Shown here: positions 7,664-15,461 of the stretch, in pieces
Layout of the letters: each line of letters begins with the position of its first letter
How positions within the stretch are numbered: position 1 is the stretch's first letter
Made by a program: the position numbers and the translations under genes
Origin: Candidatus Daviesbacteria bacterium RIFCSPHIGHO2_02_FULL_43_12
GTDB lineage: Bacteria; Patescibacteriota; Microgenomatia; Daviesbacterales; UBA10151
Direction: 5' to 3'
DNA length: 45,489 bases
Assembly (NCBI GenBank): GCA_001776775.1
Contig: MFDD01000008.1
Span: forward strand, 19,254 to 64,742
Notes under the pieces: generated by a model
What the model was told of the DNA's origin: nothing
Databases searched by the model: none
What the model saw: the letters and a program-made list of their open reading frames with translations, nothing else

Positions 7664-7852
7664 GTGTTACTAGAAAGACCGCATACTTCGCGATTTCGCA
7701 TAAGAGAACTGCCCTCTGGTCGAACTCTATCCATAGTCCCAGAGAGGACAGTGTGGAGATATGCCGAGGGTCCTTTGAGACTGCTACATGCTATCAACAA
7801 CCATCTGCCCCCTGTAATATTTCCTCAGGCTGATTTCAGCAGGGAAAAATGA
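7664..7852 (+). CDS. Small hypothetical protein (62 residues)
   Basis: This frame starts with GTG and encodes a basic, Arg-rich 62-residue peptide with segments such as RIRELPSGRTLSIVPERT. I recognise no family. In favour of a real gene: the frame fills most of the 280-bp gap between polA and the GT2 gene, ends seven bases before the converging GT2 stop, and has a TATATT six bases before its start. Against: no homology I can name, and a stem (CCTCTGG/CCAGAG with an inner CTATCCATAG) that could equally belong to an RNA. Confidence 0.4.
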   Translation: MLLERPHTSRFRIRELPSGRTLSIVPERTVWRYAEGPLRLLHAINNHLPPVIFPQADFSREK

Positions 7853-7859
7853 ATCTTCT

Positions 7860-8684
7860 CTACTTTAGGATTTTCAGGATAGCTGAGGCAAAGCGTTGTT
7901 TTTGAACCTGTTTAAGCAGCCTTTCAAATAGATTCTTTTCTTTTCTAATCGTCTTCCATTCCCCAAACTCATAGTCAATTTCCGCCTCCCGAAACCCTTT
8001 ACGTTGAATAGCGATAAACCCTTTAAAAAGCTTCCAGATATAGCGGCGTCTGCCTTCTTTCAAGAATCTACGCACAGAAGTATGTACTTTTGGCCCTTCT
8101 AAAAACTCAAACTCCATCCCCTCTTTGACCATTCTTTGGACCAAGTCAATGTCTTCCCCCACCTTGACTTCGTCATCAAAGCCCCCAACTTTATTAAACG
8201 AGTCTCTCTTGACATATATATTCATCCCTGGCGCCCAAGGATAAAAAGGTTTAGCGGCTTTAATCAACATATTTAGGTTCAAAAAAAGGACCCGATCCCG
8301 CCAGGAGGTAGAAAGTGGTAAATTAGCTGCCACAGCAATATCCGGATTCTTGGCACTGACCTCGTTGAAATAAACTTGTAGGGTGTCCCGCTCTTTCAGC
8401 TTCATATCTGCATCCAGGAAGAGTACATGTTTGGCATTGGTCAGCTTAGCACCAAGGTTACGCTGCTTGGAGATTGAATATTTTGGAATCTGGCGAAACT
8501 GCAGCTGGGGCAGCATTTTAAAATGTTTCTCTATTACTTCTTTAGTCCGATCAGTCGATTCGGCGTCGATTACAAAGACATCTTTTGGCCAAATGGTTTG
8601 GTAAAAAATCGAATCGAGCAGGGTGCCGACAAATTTCTCTTCATTGAGAGTGGGGATCACAATAGCTAAATCAATAATAGTCAT
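7860..8684 (-). CDS. GT2-family glycosyltransferase
   Basis: This 274-residue protein is a GT-A fold inverting glycosyltransferase of family 2. The N-terminus holds the nucleotide-binding IPTLNEEKFVGTLLDS, DAESTDRT follows, and the metal-binding DxD motif is LDADMK near residue 95. The acceptor-side motif GEDIDLVQRM (ED) appears near residue 180. The C-terminal third is basic and amphipathic and could touch the membrane, but there is no clear transmembrane helix. Likely role is envelope polysaccharide or glycolipid synthesis; donor and acceptor are unknown. A -10 box TAGAAT lies seven bases before the ATG. Confidence 0.88.
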   Translation of the reverse strand: MTIIDLAIVIPTLNEEKFVGTLLDSIFYQTIWPKDVFVIDAESTDRTKEVIEKHFKMLPQLQFRQIPKYSISKQRNLGAKLTNAKHVLFLDADMKLKERDTLQVYFNEVSAKNPDIAVAANLPLSTSWRDRVLFLNLNMLIKAAKPFYPWAPGMNIYVKRDSFNKVGGFDDEVKVGEDIDLVQRMVKEGMEFEFLEGPKVHTSVRRFLKEGRRRYIWKLFKGFIAIQRKGFREAEIDYEFGEWKTIRKEKNLFERLLKQVQKQRFASAILKILK

Positions 8685-8691
8685 ATAGTTT

Positions 8692-8697
8692 ATTCTA
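8692..8697 (-). promoter_or_regulatory. -10 box of the GT2 gene (leaderless)
   Basis: TAGAAT with an extended TGn ends seven bases before the ATG at 8684. It lies directly next to the heptad array at 8708-8770. Confidence 0.5.
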
Positions 8698-8707
8698 ACA
8701 GAAACAA

Positions 8708-8770
8708 GTCGTCAGTCGTCAGTCGTCAGTCGTCAGTCGTCAGTCGTCAGTCGTCAGTCGTCAGTCGTCA
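8708..8770. repeat. Perfect 9-copy tandem array of GTCGTCA
   Basis: The 63 bp are nine uninterrupted copies of the 7-bp unit GTCGTCA. The right end supplies the last two codons (Asp-Asp) and the TGA stop of the RdgB-like gene. The left end abuts the GT2 promoter. Shorter copies of the same unit lie inside the GT4 gene and polA. Confidence 0.95.
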
Positions 8771-9327
8771 ACTAACAAAGAGTAGTCTTTCGTTTCTAGG
8801 AATTTTTTAAACTCTTCGATGACAACGGTGTAAGTTTCGTGATAGTGAGGGTTTTTTACACCTAGTTCCGCATAAGTTTTGGTTTCCCCTTCTGGAATAA
8901 AGATCGGATCCCAGCCAAATCCGGTGTGTCCTTTGGGGTGATCATCTACTTGTCCCTTGGCTTCGGCATAGAAATGTTTTAGCTCCTGACCATTATAGTA
9001 AGTTAAGGTATTTCGAGCGATCACTGAGCGATCATCGAAACAGTCAACTATCCGGCAGATCTTTTCCAGTCCGATAGTCTCCCAAAACCACTTGATCAGA
9101 GGCCCGGGAAAGCCGTTTAAACAGGCTATCTCCAGCTTTTGATCCACTACTATCACTGGCTTTTTAATCTGGGCATAAGCTTGTTTAACTTTATGCTCGG
9201 AGATGACATCTCCATCCATACCTTGGAGCTCGTCTAAATCTAAGGCGACATGGTTAACTTTTCCACCTAAAACCCGTTCAAACTCCGCTACTTTATTTTT
9301 ATTACCTGTAATTAGATAGACTTCCAT
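8761..9327 (-). CDS. RdgB/HAM1-like non-canonical purine NTP pyrophosphatase
   Basis: The protein (about 188 residues) belongs to the ITPase family, which hydrolyses dITP/XTP to the monophosphate and so keeps deaminated purines out of nucleic acids. The N-terminal signature TGNKNKVAEFERVL, the FPGPLIKW motif and GFGWDPIFIPEG are all present. The catalytic region around VVDQKLEI is diverged from the usual VEDDSGL pattern, so substrate or activity may differ. I start at the ATG at 9327, where MEVYLITGN gives a normal family start. The gene end lies in the nine-copy heptad array. Confidence 0.85.
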   Translation of the reverse strand: MEVYLITGNKNKVAEFERVLGGKVNHVALDLDELQGMDGDVISEHKVKQAYAQIKKPVIVVDQKLEIACLNGFPGPLIKWFWETIGLEKICRIVDCFDDRSVIARNTLTYYNGQELKHFYAEAKGQVDDHPKGHTGFGWDPIFIPEGETKTYAELGVKNPHYHETYTVVIEEFKKFLETKDYSLLVDD

Positions 9328-9334
9328 ATGGTTG

Positions 9335-9402
9335 TTAGCATATTGCAAATGGCTTATGGCAAATCGCTGAGAAACTATTTGCGCTGAGCTATTGGCTAAC
9401 TC
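9335..9402. repeat. Degenerate inverted repeat between RdgB-like and ABC genes
   Basis: GTTAGCATATTGCAAATGGC at the left pairs imperfectly with GCTATTGGCTAAC at the right, with GCAAAT/ATTTGC units in between. It fills the gap and resembles the other heptad-type elements. Confidence 0.45.
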
Positions 9403-11177
9403 TTAATTACTTCACTCTGTTTGACGATATCCGCATAAATACCACCTTTCGCCAGTAGCTGACGATGATTACCCCGTTCAATTAGTCTGCCCCGATCCAT
9501 GACTAGAATCTGATCAGCGTGCTGGACAGTCGACAGACGATGCGCGATTACAATCTTAGTAAATGACCGCTCTTTAGATAACCCTTCCAGAGCCTTTTGA
9601 ATCTGATTCTCGGAAAGTGCATCCAGGTGGCTAGTGGGTTCATCCATAATCAGGATGCTCGGTTCAGCAAATAGGGCCCTGGCGATCGCCAGACGCTGTT
9701 TCTGGCCACCCGATAGCTTAACCCCTCTTTCTCCGACTGGAGTATGATATCCCTCATCAAACTCCATGATAAATTCATGGGCATGTGCCAGTTGCGCGGC
9801 CCGCACTACCTGATCTTTGACCCGATCAAAGGTCACCTTGCCGGCGGCATAAGAGATGACCTCCCAAATCTGTCGATTCGGTACCGGCGAATCCTGAAAT
9901 ACCACCGCGGTGGAGCGTCTAAAGGTGTCCAGGTCGATGGTTTTTAAATCTAACTTGCCGTCAATGACGATCGAGCCGGAAGTTGGATCATAGTAGCGGC
10001 TAATAAGTTTGGCGATGGTTGACTTGCCCGAACCGCTCTTGCCTACCAAAGCGGTAAAGGAACCCTTGGGGATGGTAAAGCTGATATTGCGCAAAACCCT
10101 TCGCCTCTTGTAGGCAAAGCTGACATGTTTAAAGCTGACTTGACCCTCAATATGGGCCGGCGTCACTGCCTGAGCATGGTTTTTAATGCTGGGAGTTTGA
10201 GCCAGTAAGTTGGACACCCGATCGGCTGGTTCGGAGGCGTCCATCGCCCGGTTATAGATCCGCCCTAAGCGGTAAACATTGGAATATGCCCTTTCCACCA
10301 GAGAGATTAGAAAAACCAAACTTCCCACAGTTAGTAAACCCGATTTAATCTGCCAAATCCCCATACAAAGCAGGATGATATAGAACGTCTCAACCAGCAT
10401 CCCCCGGGTATAGCCAACCATGGTATGGGTAGTAAACTCTCTTTTAGACAAGCCCCGGATTACATCCCAAATACCGGAAAAAGATTCTTCTTCCCGTCTT
10501 TCTTGGGCAAAAGCCTTGACCACAGTAATATTCGTGACCGTATCCCCAATCTCCCCGGAAGACAGCTCATAGGCGTCATAGCGTTTCTCCCGCAAAGGGC
10601 GAGTCATCCGAAACATTAAATGAGTAATAAGCATAAAGGGAATCAGCGATAGCGAGAAAACTATTCCAATGGGCCAACTGGTGAGCAGAATCAGCACAAT
10701 CGTGACTACAAGCTGTAAGACAATCGGCTGTAGCTCCCAGGTAAAGGCACCAACCAGCTCAATAATCTTGTCGGTGCCTTTATTGACAATATTGATCTTG
10801 GTGCCTGTATTCTCTTTTTCGTGATAATCCATCGATAGCTCTAACAGCTTAGAAAAGCTCGCTTTACTGACAAAGTGTTCGGCTTGGTAAAGGAGCCTAA
10901 AGATAGAGATGTCGGTCAGATAATCGATAATTAGAGAAATCACTCGGATGCCTGCCAAGCCAGCAATCACCGCTGCTGCAACTTGCAAACTTAGCTGTCC
11001 TTTTGAAGTGATCAACAGATCCAAAATCCGCCCAAATAAGTACGGTCCGCCTAAACGGATCGTTTCAAAAAAGGCCGTGATAATAAAGATCCCTAAAAAA
11101 GCCCGATGAAAGGGACGAAGTATAAACCAGATTTTTTGGACTAAATTAAAGGACTTCACCTTTTTTGATTGTCTCAT
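9396..11177 (-). CDS. ABC exporter (fused permease-ATPase)
   Basis: This half-transporter of about 593 residues has an N-terminal type IV exporter membrane domain with six hydrophobic segments (residues 20-310) and a C-terminal ATPase. The ATPase shows Walker A GKSGSGKST, the Q-loop in VVFQDSP, the signature LSGGQKQR, Walker B ILIMDEPTSHLD and the switch histidine in IAHRLST. It would work as a dimer that exports lipids, peptides or drugs; the substrate is not evident. A frame extension to 11204 exists, but that start would abut a strong terminator hairpin, so I prefer the ATG at 11177. Confidence 0.9.
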   Translation of the reverse strand: MRQSKKVKSFNLVQKIWFILRPFHRAFLGIFIITAFFETIRLGGPYLFGRILDLLITSKGQLSLQVAAAVIAGLAGIRVISLIIDYLTDISIFRLLYQAEHFVSKASFSKLLELSMDYHEKENTGTKINIVNKGTDKIIELVGAFTWELQPIVLQLVVTIVLILLTSWPIGIVFSLSLIPFMLITHLMFRMTRPLREKRYDAYELSSGEIGDTVTNITVVKAFAQERREEESFSGIWDVIRGLSKREFTTHTMVGYTRGMLVETFYIILLCMGIWQIKSGLLTVGSLVFLISLVERAYSNVYRLGRIYNRAMDASEPADRVSNLLAQTPSIKNHAQAVTPAHIEGQVSFKHVSFAYKRRRVLRNISFTIPKGSFTALVGKSGSGKSTIAKLISRYYDPTSGSIVIDGKLDLKTIDLDTFRRSTAVVFQDSPVPNRQIWEVISYAAGKVTFDRVKDQVVRAAQLAHAHEFIMEFDEGYHTPVGERGVKLSGGQKQRLAIARALFAEPSILIMDEPTSHLDALSENQIQKALEGLSKERSFTKIVIAHRLSTVQHADQILVMDRGRLIERGNHRQLLAKGGIYADIVKQSEVIKS

Positions 11178-11206
11178 ATATTTTCTTCTGACACTTTTCC
11201 GCATTT

Positions 11207-11232
11207 AAAAACCAGCCCTGAGGCTGGTTTTT
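11207..11232 (-). terminator. Intrinsic terminator before the ABC exporter
   Basis: AAAAACCAGCC, a CTGA loop and GGCTGGTTTTT form a symmetric 11-bp hairpin with T-tracts on both strands. It lies just upstream of the ABC exporter start, so it either ends the transcript from 11375-11403 or acts as an attenuator. Confidence 0.85.
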
Positions 11233-11263
11233 GGAAGAATTTAATTTAAGAATTTTATCTTTA

Positions 11264-11369
11264 TAAAAACAGCCCCTCTTTCAAGAGTTTAGACTGATTA
11301 TTTAAGCTGGGGACGTGTTGTGCCATAACAGGTTACTCACCTAGTTTTGGTGTTCTAGGGACTGGCCAA
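11264..11369 (-). ncRNA. Candidate small structured RNA, unassigned
   Basis: A consensus promoter starts transcription near 11369, and the RNA can close on itself. CAGTCCC (complement of 11358-11364) pairs over 7 bp with GGGGCTG (complement of 11270-11276), which is followed at once by TTTTT, so the closing stem doubles as a terminator. Inside are hairpins CCTAG/CTAGG, GTAA/TTAT and CTCTT/AAGAG. I see no SRP, 6S, tmRNA or RNase P signature and no ORF. It could be a regulatory leader of the ABC exporter gene or a free RNA of about 105 nt. Confidence 0.45.
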
Positions 11370-11374
11370 GAATA

Positions 11375-11403
11375 AGTGTAATCCGAAGTAAGCTTTGTGT
11401 CAA
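11375..11403 (-). promoter_or_regulatory. Promoter TTGACA-17-TACACT
   Basis: A perfect -35 (11398-11403) and a -10 TACACT (11375-11380) lie 17 bp apart and point to a region with no ORF until the ABC exporter. Confidence 0.65.
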
Positions 11404-11445
11404 CTATGGGCTTGCAGATAAGGTTATGTTGTGATTATAATCTCC

Positions 11446-11739
11446 TTATCTTCCTGAATGATCCTGAATCTTCGGGGATGTATTAATACCTAGACCCTTT
11501 TCAATATCTCTATTAAGCACTGCTATTCCAATACCGACAGTAGCTACTGCAGCCATAGCTAGTCTGTAATCTGAAGCGAATGCCATAGTGAAAATTCCTA
11601 ATCCTAAAGCCAGTCCCGCAGCCCTTAGGAAAGTTGTTGCCGGCTCACGCAAAGCACGAGCGTAGCTGAAAAGTCGAGAAGAAATCGAAGGAGATTGTTC
11701 TTTGGAAGTGAGATGAATGCCAGCTGTTTCTACTACCAT
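11446..11739 (-). CDS. Small membrane protein, function unknown
   Basis: This 97-residue protein has two adjacent hydrophobic stretches in its middle, LRAAGLALGLGIFTMAF and a segment starting MAAVATVGIGIAV, with soluble ends; it would span the membrane twice. I recognise no family. It has a promoter with TATAAT seven bases before the ATG and stands alone between the candidate small RNA and the PIN toxin gene. Confidence 0.55.
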   Translation of the reverse strand: MVVETAGIHLTSKEQSPSISSRLFSYARALREPATTFLRAAGLALGLGIFTMAFASDYRLAMAAVATVGIGIAVLNRDIEKGLGINTSPKIQDHSGR

Positions 11740-11746
11740 ACAAGGG

Positions 11747-11752
11747 ATTATA
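11747..11752 (-). promoter_or_regulatory. -10 box of the small membrane protein gene (leaderless)
   Basis: TATAAT ends seven bases before the ATG at 11739; a TTGCGT lies 16 bp further upstream. Confidence 0.5.
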
Positions 11753-11766
11753 TCAGATAAGATCGA

Positions 11767-12156
11767 CTACGCAAGTTTATCAAATGCTCGGGCGAGCTTC
11801 TGATCAAAGGTTTTGAACTCTTTGACCTTTAGATCTTTAGCCAGCTCAAGATTATAGCAATCGATCAACTCTAAGTCGCTATCTTTAAATCTGATGACTG
11901 CCTTGATGAGGATACCTCGATCATTAATCTCAAAATTAAGTTGAAGAAGTTTAAATAGGATCTCCCCTAAAGCAAGGTGGTCATTTTTATAAATGTGTCT
12001 TAGGGTCCAGGCAATCTCGAAAAATACTACTGTGGAGGTAACTAAGGATAGCTCTCCCAAAGCTGCCTGTCTAAAAGTATTCGCTGCTTGTACAGAGTGC
12101 TGCTGGTTATCTTTCAGAATAAATCTAAGGAAGTAATTCGTGTCAATGAATATCAT
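11767..12156 (-). CDS. PIN-domain ribonuclease toxin
   Basis: This 129-residue protein is a PIN-fold nuclease, in toxin-antitoxin systems usually a site-specific RNase. The acidic metal-binding residues are visible: the first aspartate in MIFIDTNYFLRF, the glutamate in VVFFEIAWTL, the aspartates in FKDSDLELIDCYN, and FKTFDQKLAR near the C-terminus. It overlaps the stop of the AbrB-like antitoxin gene by 4 bp, the usual antitoxin-first order. Its target is unknown. Confidence 0.85.
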   Translation of the reverse strand: MIFIDTNYFLRFILKDNQQHSVQAANTFRQAALGELSLVTSTVVFFEIAWTLRHIYKNDHLALGEILFKLLQLNFEINDRGILIKAVIRFKDSDLELIDCYNLELAKDLKVKEFKTFDQKLARAFDKLA

Positions 12157-12413
12157 TTCACTTGATATTTTTCTTGGATATAAACTGCGACCGATTGGTC
12201 AATTACTTGATCGAGATCTCTTCCTTCCCATTCTTTGGGCATTGGTACAGATCCAGCCAGCTCTTCGACCAACCTTTCTGAGGAAGAGATTTTGAGAGAA
12301 CCATTTTCTTCCATCACAACTACTTTTTGTCCCACTTTAAAACCAACTTTTCTGAAAAGTTCTGCTGGTAAAGTAAGCTGCTTTTTGCTGGTAATAGTCG
12401 CTAATTGACTCAT
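12153..12413 (-). CDS. AbrB/MazE-type antitoxin
   Basis: This 86-residue protein has an N-terminal swapped-hairpin DNA-binding domain (ATITSKKQLTLPAELFRKVG, then VGQKVVVMEENGSLKI) followed by a C-terminal tail that would bind and block the PIN toxin. Such antitoxins repress their own promoter, alone or with the toxin. Two direct copies of ATGCAAGGA flank the -10 box and are good operator candidates. Its 4-bp overlap with the toxin gene implies coupled translation. Confidence 0.85.
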   Translation of the reverse strand: MSQLATITSKKQLTLPAELFRKVGFKVGQKVVVMEENGSLKISSSERLVEELAGSVPMPKEWEGRDLDQVIDQSVAVYIQEKYQVK

Positions 12414-12440
12414 GCAAGGACATTATAGCATATGCAAGGA
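12412..12440 (-). promoter_or_regulatory. Promoter and candidate operator of the AbrB/PIN operon
   Basis: ATGCAAGGA occurs at 12412-12420 and again at 12432-12440, a 20-bp period (two helical turns) that straddles the -10 box TATAAT (12422-12427, minus strand). The -10 ends eight bases before the antitoxin ATG. This fits autorepression by the antitoxin. Confidence 0.6.
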
Positions 12441-12463
12441 GGATCAATAATAGGTAAGGAGGA

Positions 12464-14314
12464 TTAAGCTACCACTTTTTTACCCACGATTTTGGCAAAC
12501 TGATCGCCGTCTAATGTTTCCACCTCCAGCAGCTTTTTGGCAACTTTATCTAATTTGGCTTTGTGCTTTTTTACTACATTTAAAGCAGTCGAGAAACCCT
12601 GATCAAGCAGCTTGCGCACCTCTTTATCGACTACGGCATGTAGCTCTGGACTCATCTCTCCCCCGTTATCTGACCCTCTCCAGGCTCCAAAAACCATTGT
12701 TGGTGCCAGGTTAATCGGTCCAATTGGTGACATGCCATACTCGGTGACCATCGCTCTTGCCACTTCGGTGGCTACCTTGATGTCCGAGGAAGCACCAGTG
12801 GAGATATCGTCAAAGATCAGTTTTTCGGCAGCCTGACCACCCAAGGCAGCCGCGATTTGCTCTATCAAACGAGAGCGGGTTTCGTTAGATCGATCTTCGG
12901 TAGGAGGAAACATGGTATGCCCCCCGGACATCCCTCGGGAGACAATAGAGATGCGGTGAACCGGATCAATATGCGGTAAAAAGTGTCCAACTACTGCGTG
13001 TCCGGCCTCATGATAAGCAGACAGTTTGCGATCAGCTTCGGATACCAGATGACGTCTCTCCGGTCCCAGTTTTTCTTTGGTGGCGGCCTCTTCCAGGTCA
13101 ATCTGGTCGATGGCAGTCTTATTTTCGCGGGCGGCCAGAATAGCTGCTTCATTAAGCATATTAGCCAGATCAGCTCCGGAAAATCCAGAAGTCCGCCGGG
13201 CTAACTTTTCGATGCTCACTTCTTTGGTGAAAGGCTTGCCTTGCATATGTAGCCCGATGATACGTTTGCGCTCTTCCAGATCCGGCAGATTCAAGGTTAC
13301 CCTTCGGTCGAAGCGCCCCGGGCGGACTAAGGCCGGATCCAATAGGTCGGGACGGTTAGTCGCTCCAATCACAATCACCAGGTCATTTTGACTAAATCCA
13401 TCCATCTCCACCAGAATCTGATTTAAGGTTTGCTCTCTCTCGTCATGTCCGCCTCCCATCCCCATCCCCCTGGCCCGGCCAATCGATTCTATTTCGTCAA
13501 TAAAGATAATCGCCGGAGCGCCCTTTTTGGCTTGAGCAAACATATCCCGGACCCGGGCTGCGCCTACCCCGACCAACATCTCCATAAATTCCGAACCGGC
13601 AATAGAGAAAAAAGGCACTCCTGCTTCACCAGCGACTGCCCTGGCGAGTAGAGTTTTGCCTACGCCACTTGGACCAACCATTAAAACACCCTTCGGGATC
13701 CGGGCACCCAGGGCTTTGAATTTTTCCGGAGTCTTTAAAAACTCCACCACCTCTTGAAGCTCTCTCTTGGCTTCATCTACTCCGGCGACATCGGAAAATT
13801 TAACTTGTGGGGAATCTTTGCTAAAAACCCGGGCCCTGGACTGACCAAAAGAAAAAATGCCATTGGCTCCGTCTTTAGCTTGGCGAAAAATCATGAAGAA
13901 AAATACCACCATCAGTGCAATCGGCAATACTCCAGAGAGAATAGAGATCCAACTTTGCTGCCAGGAAAGGTCCTTGACTTCAATCTGGACAGATTGAGAA
14001 TCAACATCAGCATTTTTGAGGATCTGGTAGATAGAGTCTCCCGGCTCTTTACGGGAGGTGGCATTAGAGCTGGCATCTTTGTAATCAGCAATAACCTTTT
14101 CTCCCTCAACATGGAGTTTGTCGACCTTACCTTCTTTGATATCGGCAATGATTTTGGAGATAGGCACTTCTTTGCTCTGTTCCACGCTGCCAGATAAATT
14201 GGCAAAAAAGATTAAGGCAGCTAAACCAATCAGCACATAGACTGCTGCACCTTTCAAAAAAGAGACCAGGGGGTTGTTTAGATCTTTGCTGGAGCGTTTC
14301 TTACCATTCGGCAT
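12464..14314 (-). CDS. ftsH: ATP-dependent zinc metalloprotease FtsH
   Basis: FtsH is a membrane-anchored AAA+ protease that degrades misfolded membrane proteins and some regulators. There are two membrane segments (roughly residues 22-42 and 125-145) around a periplasmic domain. The AAA module shows Walker A GPSGVGKT, Walker [12 protein letters not shown] and the arginine-rich RPGRFDRR. The C-terminal peptidase has HEAGH plus the third zinc ligand in the ISTGASSD region. Length is normal. I start at the ATG at 14314 because the -10 box TATAGT overlaps the upstream in-frame GTG and ends seven bases before this ATG. Confidence 0.96.
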   Translation of the reverse strand: MPNGKKRSSKDLNNPLVSFLKGAAVYVLIGLAALIFFANLSGSVEQSKEVPISKIIADIKEGKVDKLHVEGEKVIADYKDASSNATSRKEPGDSIYQILKNADVDSQSVQIEVKDLSWQQSWISILSGVLPIALMVVFFFMIFRQAKDGANGIFSFGQSRARVFSKDSPQVKFSDVAGVDEAKRELQEVVEFLKTPEKFKALGARIPKGVLMVGPSGVGKTLLARAVAGEAGVPFFSIAGSEFMEMLVGVGAARVRDMFAQAKKGAPAIIFIDEIESIGRARGMGMGGGHDEREQTLNQILVEMDGFSQNDLVIVIGATNRPDLLDPALVRPGRFDRRVTLNLPDLEERKRIIGLHMQGKPFTKEVSIEKLARRTSGFSGADLANMLNEAAILAARENKTAIDQIDLEEAATKEKLGPERRHLVSEADRKLSAYHEAGHAVVGHFLPHIDPVHRISIVSRGMSGGHTMFPPTEDRSNETRSRLIEQIAAALGGQAAEKLIFDDISTGASSDIKVATEVARAMVTEYGMSPIGPINLAPTMVFGAWRGSDNGGEMSPELHAVVDKEVRKLLDQGFSTALNVVKKHKAKLDKVAKKLLEVETLDGDQFAKIVGKKVVA

Positions 14315-14321
14315 GGAGCCC

Positions 14322-14327
14322 ACTATA
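14322..14327 (-). promoter_or_regulatory. -10 box of ftsH (leaderless)
   Basis: TATAGT with an upstream TGC (extended -10) ends seven bases before the ATG at 14314. Confidence 0.5.
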
Positions 14328-14382
14328 GCATAAACAATCTGAGAATTCTACCCGCTTACCGAATTATTACAGCGCAGTGAGT

Positions 14383-14745
14383 TTAGCGTATTTTAGAGCC
14401 GTTAGGCACCTTTGTTGCAGGCTGAAGCAGGGTGGGTTTGTTGGCCGGATCAGTTGGGTCAAGGGAGTCGCAAGCGACTATCATCCCTTCGGAAACCAAA
14501 CCCATCATCGGCCGAGGCTCCAGATTAGCGACAATTATCACCTGCTTGCCGACAAAAAAGTCTGGTTCATACCATTTGCGCATCCCTGTCAGGACCGTCC
14601 TCGTTTTTTCCTCTCCTAGATCAATGGTTAGCTTAATTAACTTCTCACTTCCCTCTACTCCCGTGGCGTCCAACACAGTTCCCACTCGTAGCTGGACTTT
14701 GACAAAATCAGTGATGTTAATAAAGTTATTTTCGTCTTGGGACAT
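14383..14745 (-). CDS. tRNA-binding (MetG C-terminal/CsaA-type) OB-fold protein
   Basis: The 120-residue protein is a stand-alone EMAP/CsaA-type OB-fold domain, as found at the C-terminus of methionyl-tRNA synthetase. Visible features are FVKVQLRVGTVLDATGVEGSEKL, the strand RTVLTGMRKWY, and VIIVANLEPRPMMGLVSEGM. It may be the detached dimerisation and tRNA-binding part of MetRS, whose catalytic gene is not in this window, or a CsaA-like chaperone. It overlaps the preceding hypothetical gene by 20 bp, so the two are probably cotranscribed. Confidence 0.85.
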   Translation of the reverse strand: MSQDENNFINITDFVKVQLRVGTVLDATGVEGSEKLIKLTIDLGEEKTRTVLTGMRKWYEPDFFVGKQVIIVANLEPRPMMGLVSEGMIVACDSLDPTDPANKPTLLQPATKVPNGSKIR

Positions 14746-15403
14746 AATGAGTTAGTGTATCTAACGAATAATGACCTGTAAAGAGATACGTTCCTGCTCG
14801 CTCGGCTACTCGAACTAAATGATCCAGACTACGATCACGATCAAATCTAATTCCCGCGAAGGGATAGATATTCCAGATTGCACTTTTAATCCAATCTCCC
14901 ATATACCAGGGTAAATCTCTGACAGCAGCCTTTATATCTCTTCTTCCTGAGGATAGAGTGTGGTCATCGTTGTCTCCATATTGTAGGGGTTTTACTAAAA
15001 AATAGGTATGAAAAGCTCGGTCTACAACAACACTTACCAGCCTATGGCTATCTTTGCGAAAAATTGCCAAGTCAGATGCTGATGGCGGCAAAGGGAGCGG
15101 ATGGGTATGGCCATCAATGGGATAGTCGGGGCCTGACATAGCTAACCCTACCGACTGATAGTTCCCTACTTTAAAATCCACTAATCTCATTATAGAGTCG
15201 ATTCTTTGTAAAGCTACTCCCACTTCATATTTTTGCCAGTCCTCACCTCGTTGCTCCGCTTCATCAACTATTTGCCGGGCAAATTCTGCTGCCTGAGGAG
15301 CTAAATGTGTTTGGCCTGGCTGAGAAGTGCGGAGTTGTTCAATTTCTGGATCAAGATTGAATACTCTAAGTGGAGCGTTAGCAAGGGCCTCATAGATCTG
15401 CAT
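14726..15403 (-). CDS. Hypothetical protein, 225 residues
   Basis: I do not recognise this protein. It is soluble, without a signal peptide, and has histidine-containing segments such as PDYPIDGHTHPLPLPP and FTGHYSLDTLTHYVP, plus DRDRSLDHLVRVAERAG near the C-terminus. The HTHP segment could bind metal, but the rest does not match a hydrolase I know. Its own TATAAT lies nine bases before the ATG, and the tRNA-binding gene overlaps its 3' end. Confidence 0.6.
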   Translation of the reverse strand: MQIYEALANAPLRVFNLDPEIEQLRTSQPGQTHLAPQAAEFARQIVDEAEQRGEDWQKYEVGVALQRIDSIMRLVDFKVGNYQSVGLAMSGPDYPIDGHTHPLPLPPSASDLAIFRKDSHRLVSVVVDRAFHTYFLVKPLQYGDNDDHTLSSGRRDIKAAVRDLPWYMGDWIKSAIWNIYPFAGIRFDRDRSLDHLVRVAERAGTYLFTGHYSLDTLTHYVPRRK

Positions 15404-15412
15404 AGACCTATA

Positions 15413-15418
15413 ATTATA
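15413..15418 (-). promoter_or_regulatory. -10 box of the 225-residue hypothetical gene
   Basis: TATAAT ends nine bases before the ATG at 15403; no good -35 is visible. Confidence 0.4.
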
Positions 15419-15461
15419 TCAAAATTGAGAAATAAACGCTACTTTAAGTTAAGTATAGAGA

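Noticed and set aside
7592-7859. RNase P RNA, tmRNA or 6S RNA in the polA-GT2 gap
   Set aside because: None of the conserved cores (GAGGAAAGTCC, tRNA-like ends, central bubble) could be found on either strand.
8708-8770. CRISPR array
   Set aside because: The 7-bp units are contiguous with no spacers and no cas genes are nearby.
154-9327. Alternative genetic code with TGA read as Gly (as in Gracilibacteria)
   Set aside because: TGA serves as the stop at sensible gene ends (for example rdgB, Nudix), and conserved genes contain no in-frame TGA.
11264-11369. SRP (4.5S) RNA
   Set aside because: The conserved domain IV loop (GGAAG...AGCAG) is missing.
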